Below are positions 7,554 to 13,575 of a stretch of 13,627 bases of DNA, piece after piece. Position numbers and translations under genes: made by a program. The notes under the pieces are model-generated. The model saw nothing but the letters and a program-made list of their open reading frames with translations, was not told the DNA's origin and searched no databases. This stretch comes from Desulfoplanes sp. (lineage in GTDB: Bacteria > Desulfobacterota > Desulfovibrionia > Desulfovibrionales > Desulfomicrobiaceae): the NCBI GenBank assembly GCA_028708105.1, contig JAQVZR010000018.1:1-13627 (forward strand). The letters are read 5' to 3'. Numbering within the stretch: the stretch's first letter is position 1; every line of letters starts with the position of its first letter.

Positions 7554-7610
7554 ATCGTTTTGGAACTTCTCCCTGCGACGAAAAGAAAACGATAATTTAT
7601 ATTTTTTTTT
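7554..7610 (+). terminator. Inverted repeat followed by a T-run, possible weak terminator after the TPR gene
   Basis: ATCGTTTT (7554-7561) and AAAACGAT (7586-7593) are perfect 8-base inverted repeats 24 bases apart. A long T-run follows at about 7602-7610. The stem is AT-rich and the loop is long, so termination would be weak. It could equally be an operator or chance in an AT-rich region. Confidence 0.35.
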
Positions 7611-7670
7611 ATGGGTTGCAATACTTCTTTTTAACCGTCGATTGAATGTGGTTTTGCTGTCATTTTCAGG

Positions 7671-7706
7671 TTGACAAAACCAACGCTTTGTAAGAAAAAT
7701 CACAAA
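7671..7706 (+). promoter_or_regulatory. Candidate dsrAB promoter with CRP/FNR-family (HcpR-like) palindrome
   Basis: The palindrome TTTGTAA-N6-TCACAAA at 7687-7706 matches the TTGTGA-N6-TCACAA consensus of CRP/FNR-family regulators with one mismatch (A at 7692). In Desulfovibrio this type of site has been assigned to HcpR, a regulator linked to nitrosative stress and sulfate-reduction genes. A TTGACA box at 7671-7676 could pair with AAAAAT at 7695-7700 (18-base spacer), which would put the palindrome over the -10. That is a repressor geometry. If the true promoter is elsewhere in the leader, it could be an activator site. Confidence 0.45.
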
Positions 7707-7817
7707 GTTTAATAGTTTTTCTTTGCATGTCGTTTCAGGAAGTTTTCCGATTAACAAACGTGATGCTTGTTATGCGGTTTCTTTGAATTAGGTGTAAACT
7801 TTAAAGGAGGAAATGCG

Positions 7818-9131
7818 ATGGCTAAACGTGAGACTCCATTGCTGGACCAGCTGGAATCAGGTCCATGGCCGAGTTTTGTGTCCGATATCAAACGGGCAGC
7901 AGAATCAAGGCACAAAAATGAAAGAAATCTTGAGTATCAGATTCCCGTAGATGTTTGTGATGACCTTCTGGGTGTTCTGGAATTGTCGTATGAAGAGGGG
8001 GTAACTCACTGGAAACATGGCGGAATCGTTGGCGTTTTTGGTTATGGTGGTGGTGTTATCGGCCGTTACTGTGATCAGCCTGAAAACTTTCCCGGCGTTG
8101 CTCATTTCCATACCATGCGCGTCAACCAGCCTTCTGGTAAGTACTACACTGCATCGTATTTGAATGACCTTTGTGACCTCTGGGATTTCCGTGGTAGTGG
8201 TCTTACCAATATGCACGGTGCCACCGGTGATATCGTTTTTATCGGTACAACCACTGAACAGCTGGAAGAGATTTTCTTTGAGTTGACACATAAGTTTGAC
8301 CAGGATCTCGGTGGTTCAGGTTCCAACCTGAGAACTCCTGCTACCTGCCTTGGCGAGTCTCGTTGTGAATTTGCATGCTATGATACACAGTCCCTGTGTA
8401 CACATCTGACGCATGAATATCAGGATGAGCTGCATCGTCCCGCATTCCCTTACAAGTTCAAGTTTAAGTTTGATGGTTGTCCCAACGGTTGCGTCGCAGC
8501 TATTGCCCGTTCCGACCTTTCTTTCCTCGGTACTTGGCGCGACGACATCCGCATTGATCAGGAAAAAGTTGCCGCTTACATCGGTGGTGAGATCCAGGCC
8601 AACGCAGGTGCATTTGCCGGTCGTGATTGGGGTGCATTTGACATCCAGAAAGAAGTCATTGACCTCTGTCCTTCCCAGTGCATGAGTCTTGAAGACGGCA
8701 AGCTGGCCATTGATACGAAAAACTGTACTCGTTGTATGCATTGTATCAATGTCATGCCCCAGGCCTTGAAGATTGGTAATGACCGCGGTTGTTCTATGTT
8801 GGCCGGTGCAAAATCCCCGATTCTTGATGGCGCTCAGATGGGTTCATTGCTTGTGCCTTTCATCAAGGTCGAAGATAATTACGACGCAATTCAGGAAATT
8901 ATCGAAAATATTTGGGACTGGTGGATGGAAGAAGGTAAAAACCGTGAACGTCTTGGTGAACTCATCAAACGTCAGGGTTTCCAGAAACTTCTGGATTCTA
9001 CCGGAATCAAGGCCCTGCCTCAGCATATTCAGGAACCTCGCTCTAATCCCTACATCTTGTGGAAAGAAGAAGAGGTTGAAGGCGGCTGGGGTCGCGACAT
9101 CAACGAATTCAGAAAACATCACGCAAGATAA
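7818..9131 (+). CDS. dsrA: DsrA, dissimilatory sulfite reductase alpha subunit
   Basis: This is the alpha subunit of the cytoplasmic siroheme sulfite reductase (DsrAB) that performs the terminal reduction of sulfite. The product has 437 residues. It starts MAKRETPLLDQLESGPWPSF, and the N-terminus, the WKHGGIVGVFGYGGGVIGRYCD-type segment and the C-terminus are all typical of Desulfovibrio DsrA. Cysteines C177, C183, C221 and C225 form the [4Fe-4S] site next to the siroheme-type cofactor. A ferredoxin domain follows with C284, C303, C306 and C309. I chose ATG 7818 because AAAGGAGG (7803-7810) lies 7 bases upstream and the product then begins as in the family. An in-frame ATG at 7767 would add 17 non-conserved residues. 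dsrB follows after 12 bases. Confidence 0.99.
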   Translation: MAKRETPLLDQLESGPWPSFVSDIKRAAESRHKNERNLEYQIPVDVCDDLLGVLELSYEEGVTHWKHGGIVGVFGYGGGVIGRYCDQPENFPGVAHFHTMRVNQPSGKYYTASYLNDLCDLWDFRGSGLTNMHGATGDIVFIGTTTEQLEEIFFELTHKFDQDLGGSGSNLRTPATCLGESRCEFACYDTQSLCTHLTHEYQDELHRPAFPYKFKFKFDGCPNGCVAAIARSDLSFLGTWRDDIRIDQEKVAAYIGGEIQANAGAFAGRDWGAFDIQKEVIDLCPSQCMSLEDGKLAIDTKNCTRCMHCINVMPQALKIGNDRGCSMLAGAKSPILDGAQMGSLLVPFIKVEDNYDAIQEIIENIWDWWMEEGKNRERLGELIKRQGFQKLLDSTGIKALPQHIQEPRSNPYILWKEEEVEGGWGRDINEFRKHHAR

Positions 9132-9143
9132 GGGGGTTCCAAA

Positions 9144-10337
9144 ATGGCATTTATTTCATCTGGATATAATCCCAGTAAACCAATGGAAAACAGGATCACA
9201 GATATTGGTCCTCGTGATTTTCATGATTTTTTGCCTCCTGTTATCAAAAAGAACTTTGGTAAATGGGCATATCATGAGATATTGGAGCCTGGTGTACTGA
9301 TGCACAAGGCTGACAGTGGCGACGAAGTGTACACTGTTCGTGTCGGTGGCTGTCGTCTCATGAGTACCGAGCATATCCGCGAGATCACTTCCATTGCTGA
9401 GAAGCATTGTGACGGCTATGTTCGTTTCACAACCAGAAATAACATTGAGTTCATGGTTGACAGCAAAGAAAAAGTTGCTCCTTTGAAAAAAGATCTTCTG
9501 AGTCGTAGAGAGCCCGGTGGTGGTTTCAAGTTTCCCCTTGGTGGAACAGGTGCATGTATCACCAATATTGTCCATACCCAGGGTTGGATCCATTGTCACA
9601 CTCCTGCAACAGATGCATCCGGAACCGTTAAGTCAACCATGGATGAACTGTTCGACGAGTTTACACATATGAGATTGCCCGCCATCCTCAGAATTTCTAT
9701 GGCTTGCTGTCTTAACATGTGTGGCGCAGTCCATTGTTCCGACTTGGCTATCCTTGGTATTCACAGAAAGCCGCCTATGATCGATAACGAGTACATCGAC
9801 AATATGTGCGAAATTCCCTTGGCTGTGGCAGCTTGCCCCGTTGCTGCTATTCGTCCGTCCAAGACCGAAGTTGTCGTTAAAGGCGAGAAAAAAACCGTCA
9901 AAACTGTTGCCATTAAAAATGAACGTTGCATGTTCTGTGGTAACTGCTATACTATGTGTCCTTCGCTGCCTCTGGCAGATAAGGAAGGTGACGGTATCGC
10001 TATCATGGTTGGAGGTAAGATTTCCAACCGTCTGTGCGCGCCCAAGTTCTCCAAGGTTGTTATCGCGTTTATTCCCAACGAGCCGCCCCGCTGGCCTACA
10101 CTGACCAAAACCATCCGTAAGATTGTTGATGCGTACTCTAAGAACGCTCACAAGTACGAACGTCTTGGTTCTTGGGCAGAACGTATTGGTTGGGAAAAAT
10201 TCTTTGAAATTTGTGAGATTCCCTTCACCGAACATATTATTGATGATTTCCGTGATCCCGCCTACTATACATGGCGTCAGACCACGAATTTCAAGTGGAC
10301 CAACGGTGTTGAGGAATTTGCAAATATCAAGAAATAG
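9144..10337 (+). CDS. dsrB: DsrB, dissimilatory sulfite reductase beta subunit
   Basis: This is the beta subunit of DsrAB, which in known structures holds the catalytic siroheme. The product has 397 residues and begins [20 protein letters not shown], a diagnostic DsrB start. The siroheme-coupled [4Fe-4S] cysteines are C151, C188, C189 and C193 (in [12 protein letters not shown]). The ferredoxin domain uses C231 with C262, C265 and C268. The protein runs slightly past the TWRQTTNFK end where, as I remember, the D. vulgaris protein stops, adding about a dozen residues rich in Asn, Glu and Lys. AGGGGG at 9131-9136 gives the ribosome site, 12 bases after the dsrA stop, so the two subunits are co-translated from one message. 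A hairpin with a T-tail follows before dsrD. Confidence 0.99.
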   Translation: MAFISSGYNPSKPMENRITDIGPRDFHDFLPPVIKKNFGKWAYHEILEPGVLMHKADSGDEVYTVRVGGCRLMSTEHIREITSIAEKHCDGYVRFTTRNNIEFMVDSKEKVAPLKKDLLSRREPGGGFKFPLGGTGACITNIVHTQGWIHCHTPATDASGTVKSTMDELFDEFTHMRLPAILRISMACCLNMCGAVHCSDLAILGIHRKPPMIDNEYIDNMCEIPLAVAACPVAAIRPSKTEVVVKGEKKTVKTVAIKNERCMFCGNCYTMCPSLPLADKEGDGIAIMVGGKISNRLCAPKFSKVVIAFIPNEPPRWPTLTKTIRKIVDAYSKNAHKYERLGSWAERIGWEKFFEICEIPFTEHIIDDFRDPAYYTWRQTTNFKWTNGVEEFANIKK

Positions 10338-10351
10338 TATTGCGTTGAAAA

Positions 10352-10383
10352 AGGGGGAGGGAGTCATCTCTCCCCCTATTTTG
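10352..10383 (+). terminator. Hairpin between dsrB and dsrD: intrinsic terminator or partial attenuator
   Basis: An 11-base-pair stem (10352-10362 with 10367-10377) has one G-T wobble and a GTCA loop, and is followed by ATTTTG. It begins 15 bases after the dsrB stop and ends 18 bases before the dsrD start, with no clear promoter between. It probably works as a leaky terminator or 3' stabiliser, making dsrD less abundant than dsrAB. Confidence 0.75.
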
Positions 10384-10400
10384 TATAAAGAGAGGGATCT

Positions 10401-10637
10401 ATGGACGAGAAAGCTCAGATAGTCGTTGATTTCATTAAGTCGAAAGAAAAGAATAAAAGCAAATTCTATTTCAAAGATCTTGCAGCTCTTTTCCCAGATG
10501 AAAAACCCCGCGCTGCCAAAAAAATCATCAATAAAATGATTGATGATGAAATCCTGGAGTATTGGTCCAGTGGAAGTACGACCATGTATGGTCTGAAGGG
10601 CGCTGGTAAACAGCATGATTCTGAAGGCGAGGAATAA
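10401..10637 (+). CDS. dsrD: DsrD, winged-helix activator of dissimilatory sulfite reductase
   Basis: This 78-residue cytoplasmic protein has the length typical of Desulfovibrio DsrD. It has the family's winged-helix shape: helix-rich N-terminal two thirds (about 1-50, with the YFKDLAALFP and AAKKIINKMI segments) and a short beta wing (LEYWSSGSTTMYGL, about 52-65), ending in an acidic tail. The family was first taken for a DNA-binding protein because of its fold. More recent work describes it as an activator of DsrAB. AGAGGG at 10391-10396 serves as ribosome site. Its position directly after dsrB is the standard arrangement in sulfate reducers and supports the name. Confidence 0.97.
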   Translation: MDEKAQIVVDFIKSKEKNKSKFYFKDLAALFPDEKPRAAKKIINKMIDDEILEYWSSGSTTMYGLKGAGKQHDSEGEE

Positions 10638-10658
10638 CGTCATATTTTACTTCTGGCG

Positions 10659-10690
10659 TGTCTGCTCGGCGTAAGCCGGTGTCCCAGACA
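10659..10690 (+). other. Structured intergenic hairpin between dsrD and the CbiA/CobB-family gene
   Basis: TGTCTG (10659-10664) pairs with CAGACA (10685-10690). Inside it, CGGC (10667-10670) pairs with GCCG (10675-10678) around a GTAA tetraloop of the stable GNRA type. There is no T-tract right after it, so it is not a standard terminator. It lies 20 bases before the next start, whose own ribosome site is weak, so it might affect translation or RNA processing. Confidence 0.4.
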
Positions 10691-10710
10691 GGCACACGAG
10701 AAATATTTTT

Positions 10711-12141
10711 ATGAAATTTATTACTCCTTACCCAAGACTTGTCCTTGCGGGACTCAGTGGAGGGTCGGGCAAAACGATTGTCTCGCTTGGCATCTGCCGA
10801 GCAGCAGTAGATGCAGGTCTTAAAGTACGTCCTTTTAAAAAGGGTCCTGATTATATTGATGCTCACTGGTTGTCTTTAGCAGCGCGGGCGTCGACTTCTA
10901 ATCTGGATCCTTTTTTGTTTTCTTCAGAACGGATACTGTCTCTGTTCCAAATGCGTATGAAGGCGTATGATCTTGCAGTCATTGAAGGCAATAGAGGCCT
11001 TTTTGACGGCAAAGATGTGGAGGGGTCGTGTTCCACAGCCGAACTTGCACGGGTTTTGCGGGCACCTGTCATACTTATTGTTAATTGTACGAAAGTGACT
11101 AGAACCATGGCGGCCATCGTCATGGGGTGCCAGATGTTTGAGAAGGATCTGGACCTCCAGGGTGTGATTCTTAATCGCACCGCTGGGACACGTCACGAAA
11201 ATATTCTGCGGGACAGTATTGAAAAATATACTGATCTTAAAGTTTTTGGTTCGTTGCCTAAATTACTTCACAATCCCATTCCTGAACGTCATATGGGCCT
11301 TATTTCGGATCAGGAATTTGAGCAGACTGAACGGGCCTTTGCGGATCTGTCTCAATTTGTTCGGGATAATCTTGATATGCGGGCACTGTTTGAAACTGCA
11401 GATTCCGCCCACACATTCTCATGTCCACCACAGCAGATTTTTCCTCAAGCCAACATTTCTACAAACTCTGTGACCATTGGGTATGTAAACGATGCTGCTC
11501 TTTGGTTCTATTATCCGGAAAATCTCGAAGCGTTACGCGCAGCTGGGGCACGGCTGGTAGAACTTTCTTTGCTTCACCAGGATGACTGGCCCGCGATTGA
11601 CGGTCTGTATCTGGGGGGGGGGTTCCCCGAGACCCAGGCTCACAGGTTGGCTGAAAATAACGTTATCCGTGAAAGGGTTTTGACCTTGTCCAAAAATGGT
11701 TTGCCCATCTATGCCGAATGTGGTGGGTTCATGTATTTATGCCGCGATCTAATATATGATGGCGTGACGTATCCCATGGCGGGCGTTTTTCCTGTGGTGA
11801 CAACGTTTTTTTCGAAACCACAGGGCTTGGGCTATGTTCAGGGAACCGTTCAGAGTAAAAATCCTTTTTATGCTCAAGGAACATGCATCCACGGTCACGA
11901 GTTCCATTATTCCTGTTCCGGATCGAGTAATAAAACGCTTCTCTTGTGTCTGAAACTGGATCGAGGGCAGGGCGTCTGTGAGCATATGGATTTTTTGCTC
12001 TCCAACAATACTCTTGCCGGATACACGCATATGCATGCCCTTAGCCACCCTGAATGGGCTTTGAACTTTGTTTCTGCAGCGCTACGCTATAAGCATTCTC
12101 AGCAGACAGAAATTTCTCCCTGTCCAGACATCAGAATCTAG
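10711..12141 (+). CDS. cobB: Cobyrinate a,c-diamide synthase family amidotransferase, likely siroheme amidase (DsrN-like)
   Basis: This 476-residue glutamine-dependent, ATP-using amidotransferase belongs to the CbiA/CobB family. The N-terminal synthetase domain has a P-loop GLSGGSGKT at 14-22, then KKGPDYID (about 44-51) and EGNRGLFDG. The C-terminal class I-like glutaminase domain has LGGGFPE, the nucleophile C337 in YAECGGF, and a YTHMH segment with H440/H442. All these elements are intact. In sulfur oxidisers the dsr-linked homologue DsrN amidates siroheme, and Desulfovibrio sulfite reductase is reported to contain siroamide. Its place after dsrABD therefore favours that role over cobalamin synthesis, though the sequence alone cannot separate the two. 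No good Shine-Dalgarno site precedes ATG 10711, which is unlike the other genes here. Confidence 0.93.
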   Translation: MKFITPYPRLVLAGLSGGSGKTIVSLGICRAAVDAGLKVRPFKKGPDYIDAHWLSLAARASTSNLDPFLFSSERILSLFQMRMKAYDLAVIEGNRGLFDGKDVEGSCSTAELARVLRAPVILIVNCTKVTRTMAAIVMGCQMFEKDLDLQGVILNRTAGTRHENILRDSIEKYTDLKVFGSLPKLLHNPIPERHMGLISDQEFEQTERAFADLSQFVRDNLDMRALFETADSAHTFSCPPQQIFPQANISTNSVTIGYVNDAALWFYYPENLEALRAAGARLVELSLLHQDDWPAIDGLYLGGGFPETQAHRLAENNVIRERVLTLSKNGLPIYAECGGFMYLCRDLIYDGVTYPMAGVFPVVTTFFSKPQGLGYVQGTVQSKNPFYAQGTCIHGHEFHYSCSGSSNKTLLLCLKLDRGQGVCEHMDFLLSNNTLAGYTHMHALSHPEWALNFVSAALRYKHSQQTEISPCPDIRI

Positions 12142-12173
12142 CAAAAAACAGCTCGGATTTTTTTGATTCTGAT
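12130..12173 (+). terminator. Inverted repeat spanning the end of the CbiA/CobB gene, possible terminator
   Basis: ATCAGAATC (12130-12138) and GATTCTGAT (12165-12173) are perfect inverted repeats. Inside them A6 (12143-12148) can pair with a T-run (12158-12164). The left arm is the last coding codons and the stop codon lies in the stem. It is AT-rich and not a classical GC-stem plus T-tail, but it is the only terminator-like element after this gene. Confidence 0.45.
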
Positions 12174-12504
12174 TTCCTCTTCGTTTTTTCATATTCTCGC
12201 CGCACTCCTTGCCATCCCCGTACATCCGTAGTGTGTTTTCAAAATCCAATCCAAAATTACTTCCTTTTTTTGGGAATACAACCTTTTGACAGAGTGATTT
12301 GTTGTACTGCTCTTTAATCGTATACTGGATTATACGTATACCTGGCGGGATGCAATATTCTGTGCTACTAAGGAACGTGAAGGGTTACGTTCCAAGGACC
12401 GGGTTCTGGGATATCCAGGAGGAACAGGATTTTCTCTTGACGTAATTGATAATCGTTATTATTAATCAAGTAACGATAATTAACGTAACAGACGGGAGGA
12501 TTTT
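12142..12504 (+). other. 363-base intergenic region with hairpins and a Fur-like promoter
   Basis: No open reading frame worth calling is present. From left to right I see the right part of the inverted repeat above and a TTGACA at 12286-12291 without a good -10. A boxA-like TGCTCTTTAATC follows at 12308-12319, then a CGTATA/TATACG hairpin (12319-12336). GGAACGT/ACGTTCC at 12373-12394 forms a perfect 7-base-pair stem with an 8-base loop, followed by a small CTGG/CCAG stem at about 12408-12420. The region ends with the promoter/operator of the 12505 gene. The hairpins lie upstream of that promoter, so they are not in its leader; a small RNA here is possible but unproven. Confidence 0.5.
12437..12485 (+). 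promoter_or_regulatory. Sigma70-type promoter overlapped by a Fur-like operator
   Basis: TTGACG (12437-12442), a 17-base spacer and TATTAA (12460-12465) make a plausible promoter. The 15-mer at 12447-12461 (TGATAATCGTTATTA) matches the Fur consensus TGATAATnATTATCA at 12 of 14 fixed positions. A second, weaker match is offset by 6 bases, as is common for Fur sites. Nearby are the inverted repeat ATCGTTA/TAACGAT (12452-12458 and 12471-12477) and a further TAACG at 12481. Binding there would cover the -35 to -10 region, a repressor geometry. The consensus is from general knowledge and the regulator is inferred. Confidence 0.5.
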
Positions 12505-12855
12505 ATGGGACAGTTCGCAAATTTTAAGAATATTGATATAGATTGGGATATGACTCCTGAAGATGCTGTAGCCATTTATCTAGAATGGGGAAATACTGGG
12601 TATGGTGGAAGTTATGAAAACAGGGTCCGGGGCAAGTCAGATGTCTCGTATTATTTCGTTATCAATACCTGGGAAGCCCGGCCTAAGGGCTATCTGATCA
12701 AGAGGAATTCTGACGGTGCTGAGGAACTGGCCACGTTTATGCTTCCTGAGTCACTTGAAAACACATTCCTTAAGCATGTCTCGCATCAAAAGGGAGTGTA
12801 TGGCGTGACTCCCGAGGTCCGGGAATGGCTCGAAAAGGAGTTTGAGGTTTCCTAA
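12505..12855 (+). CDS. Small hypothetical protein, probably iron-responsive
   Basis: This 116-residue soluble protein belongs to no family I can name with certainty. It is acidic and aromatic-rich: the N-terminus has DIDWDMTPEDAVAIYLEWGN (about residues 10-29). A middle part with VSYYFVINTW and a basic GYLIKR segment looks like beta strands, and the C-terminus has a helical HVSHQKGVYGVTPEVREWLEKEF stretch. No cysteine, signal peptide or membrane helix is seen. The start is ATG 12505 with GGAGG at 12495-12499, five bases upstream. It stands alone: the upstream gene is 363 bases away and no gene follows before the window end. The Fur-like operator over its promoter suggests expression under iron limitation. 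D. vulgaris has strongly Fur-regulated small hypothetical genes of this size, and this may be one of them, but I cannot confirm that. Confidence 0.8.
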   Translation: MGQFANFKNIDIDWDMTPEDAVAIYLEWGNTGYGGSYENRVRGKSDVSYYFVINTWEARPKGYLIKRNSDGAEELATFMLPESLENTFLKHVSHQKGVYGVTPEVREWLEKEFEVS

Positions 12856-12977
12856 CCCCATCAACCATTCAGGCTGCGGGGATCGGCGGTTGCCAACCGA
12901 ATATATGCAGCTCGTTATGAGCGAAGGGCTAGGTGTGCCGGATGTGACCAGCTCAGATAGTGGATGGACTATGAGTC

Positions 12978-13013
12978 AAGGCCACGTCTTCAGAACATGG
13001 AGATGTGGCCTTT
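12978..13013 (+). terminator. Hairpin after the 12505 gene, possible terminator
   Basis: A 14-base-pair stem (12978-12991 with 12999-13012) contains two G-T wobbles, a GGCCAC/GTGGCC core and a 7-base loop. Only three T residues follow, so termination efficiency is uncertain. It lies about 120 bases after the stop of the small gene and is the best candidate for its transcript end. Confidence 0.5.
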
Positions 13014-13181
13014 GCTGGGGTTGTCGTTGCGCGGGTGGAAAGCAATGTGCCCTTAGTGCTCAGTGTATCCATCCTAAAGTCCTTTTTTTATTGTGGGACG
13101 GGTGAACCTTGAGTATTTCATCGTCAGTCTTCCTTGCTGGTGAATAACTGTGCGTGCGCCCGTTCGCAGGATGAAAGGCGG

Positions 13182-13197
13182 GCAATCTTCGGATTGC
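13182..13197 (+). other. Small hairpin with TTCG tetraloop
   Basis: GCAATC (13182-13187) and GATTGC (13192-13197) form a perfect 6-base-pair stem closed by the very stable C(TTCG)G loop. It is followed by A-rich, not T-rich, sequence, so it is not a terminator on the + strand. Its role is unknown. Confidence 0.4.
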
Positions 13198-13278
13198 AAC
13201 AAAAAAATACCTAGATTTTTTTCTCGTAATAATTTTAACACACTAAAATATAAGACTATAATTTTTTTTAAATAGTGT

Positions 13279-13307
13279 TTGACAATCTGTCCCTCGACCC
13301 ATAGAAA
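13279..13307 (+). promoter_or_regulatory. Promoter 1 of a probable rRNA operon
   Basis: TTGACA (13279-13284), a 17-base spacer and TAGAAA (13302-13307). A strongly AT-rich block directly upstream (about 13200-13275) resembles an UP element. The -35 is a perfect consensus match and the -10 is moderate. Confidence 0.5.
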
Positions 13308-13467
13308 CCGCATCTCTTGACGGGGTGGAGGCGTGAAGGCGCAGACACTCATGACAAAAGATTGAAACTATTTATGAATTACCAGGATCATTGAAAATAT
13401 CAGGTTGTCAGCCTGGTTTCTGGTTGGATGTTCCGATAAGGAATTTTCAAAAAGATGAAAATAACGG

Positions 13468-13496
13468 TTGACAGGGAGAGGGCGCTTGGATAAATA
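13468..13496 (+). promoter_or_regulatory. Promoter 2 of a probable rRNA operon
   Basis: TTGACA (13468-13473), a 17-base spacer and TAAATA (13491-13496), followed by a C/T-rich start region (CTCCCTCCTGC) of the kind seen at stable-RNA promoters. This is the strongest of the three elements. Confidence 0.65.
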
Positions 13497-13522
13497 CTCC
13501 CTCCTGCCGCGGAAAAGGGTGC

Positions 13523-13551
13523 TTGACTGTGGTAGCTATTTGAAATAATTT
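13523..13551 (+). promoter_or_regulatory. Promoter 3 of a probable rRNA operon
   Basis: TTGACT (13523-13528), a 17-base spacer and TAATTT (13546-13551). It is weaker than promoter 2, but it repeats the same spacing and sits just before the boxA-like sequence. Confidence 0.4.
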
Positions 13552-13564
13552 ACAAAAGTTGTAT

Positions 13565-13575
13565 AGTTCTTTGAA
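13565..13575 (+). promoter_or_regulatory. boxA-like antitermination sequence
   Basis: The sequence AGTTCTTTGAA resembles the boxA element (such as GTTCTTTGAAA or GCTCTTTAA) that recruits Nus factors in rRNA leaders. Its place just after the promoters and at the window end fits the leader of a 16S rRNA gene lying beyond the window. Confidence 0.45.

Larger units (their letters stand above)
7474..7817 (+). other. 344-base AT-rich intergenic region and dsrAB leader
   Basis: No gene is seen here. The stretch contains an inverted repeat (7554-7593) followed by a T-run, a TTGACA box (7671-7676), a CRP/FNR-family-like palindrome (7687-7706) and, at the end, the dsrA ribosome site AAAGGAGG (7803-7810). 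It very probably carries the dsrAB promoter(s) and a long untranslated leader. Confidence 0.8.

Noticed and set aside
9633..10643. A 336-codon open frame on the minus strand
   Set aside because: It lies antisense to dsrB and dsrD, which are unmistakable. The translation is low-complexity shadow sequence with no domain.
12373..12394. The perfect hairpin GGAACGT/ACGTTCC as a terminator
   Set aside because: No T-tract follows and no gene ends nearby, so it is only noted as an unexplained hairpin in the spacer.
12842..13105. An 87-codon + strand frame with several cysteines after the 12505 gene
   Set aside because: It would start at a TTG inside the preceding gene with its AAGGAG only one base away. 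The cysteine-rich part is the translation of the 12978-13012 hairpin region, and no family resemblance is seen.
13074..13352. A 92-codon minus-strand frame
   Set aside because: It has no ribosome site, crosses an A/T homopolymer region and promoter-like elements, and has no recognisable domain.
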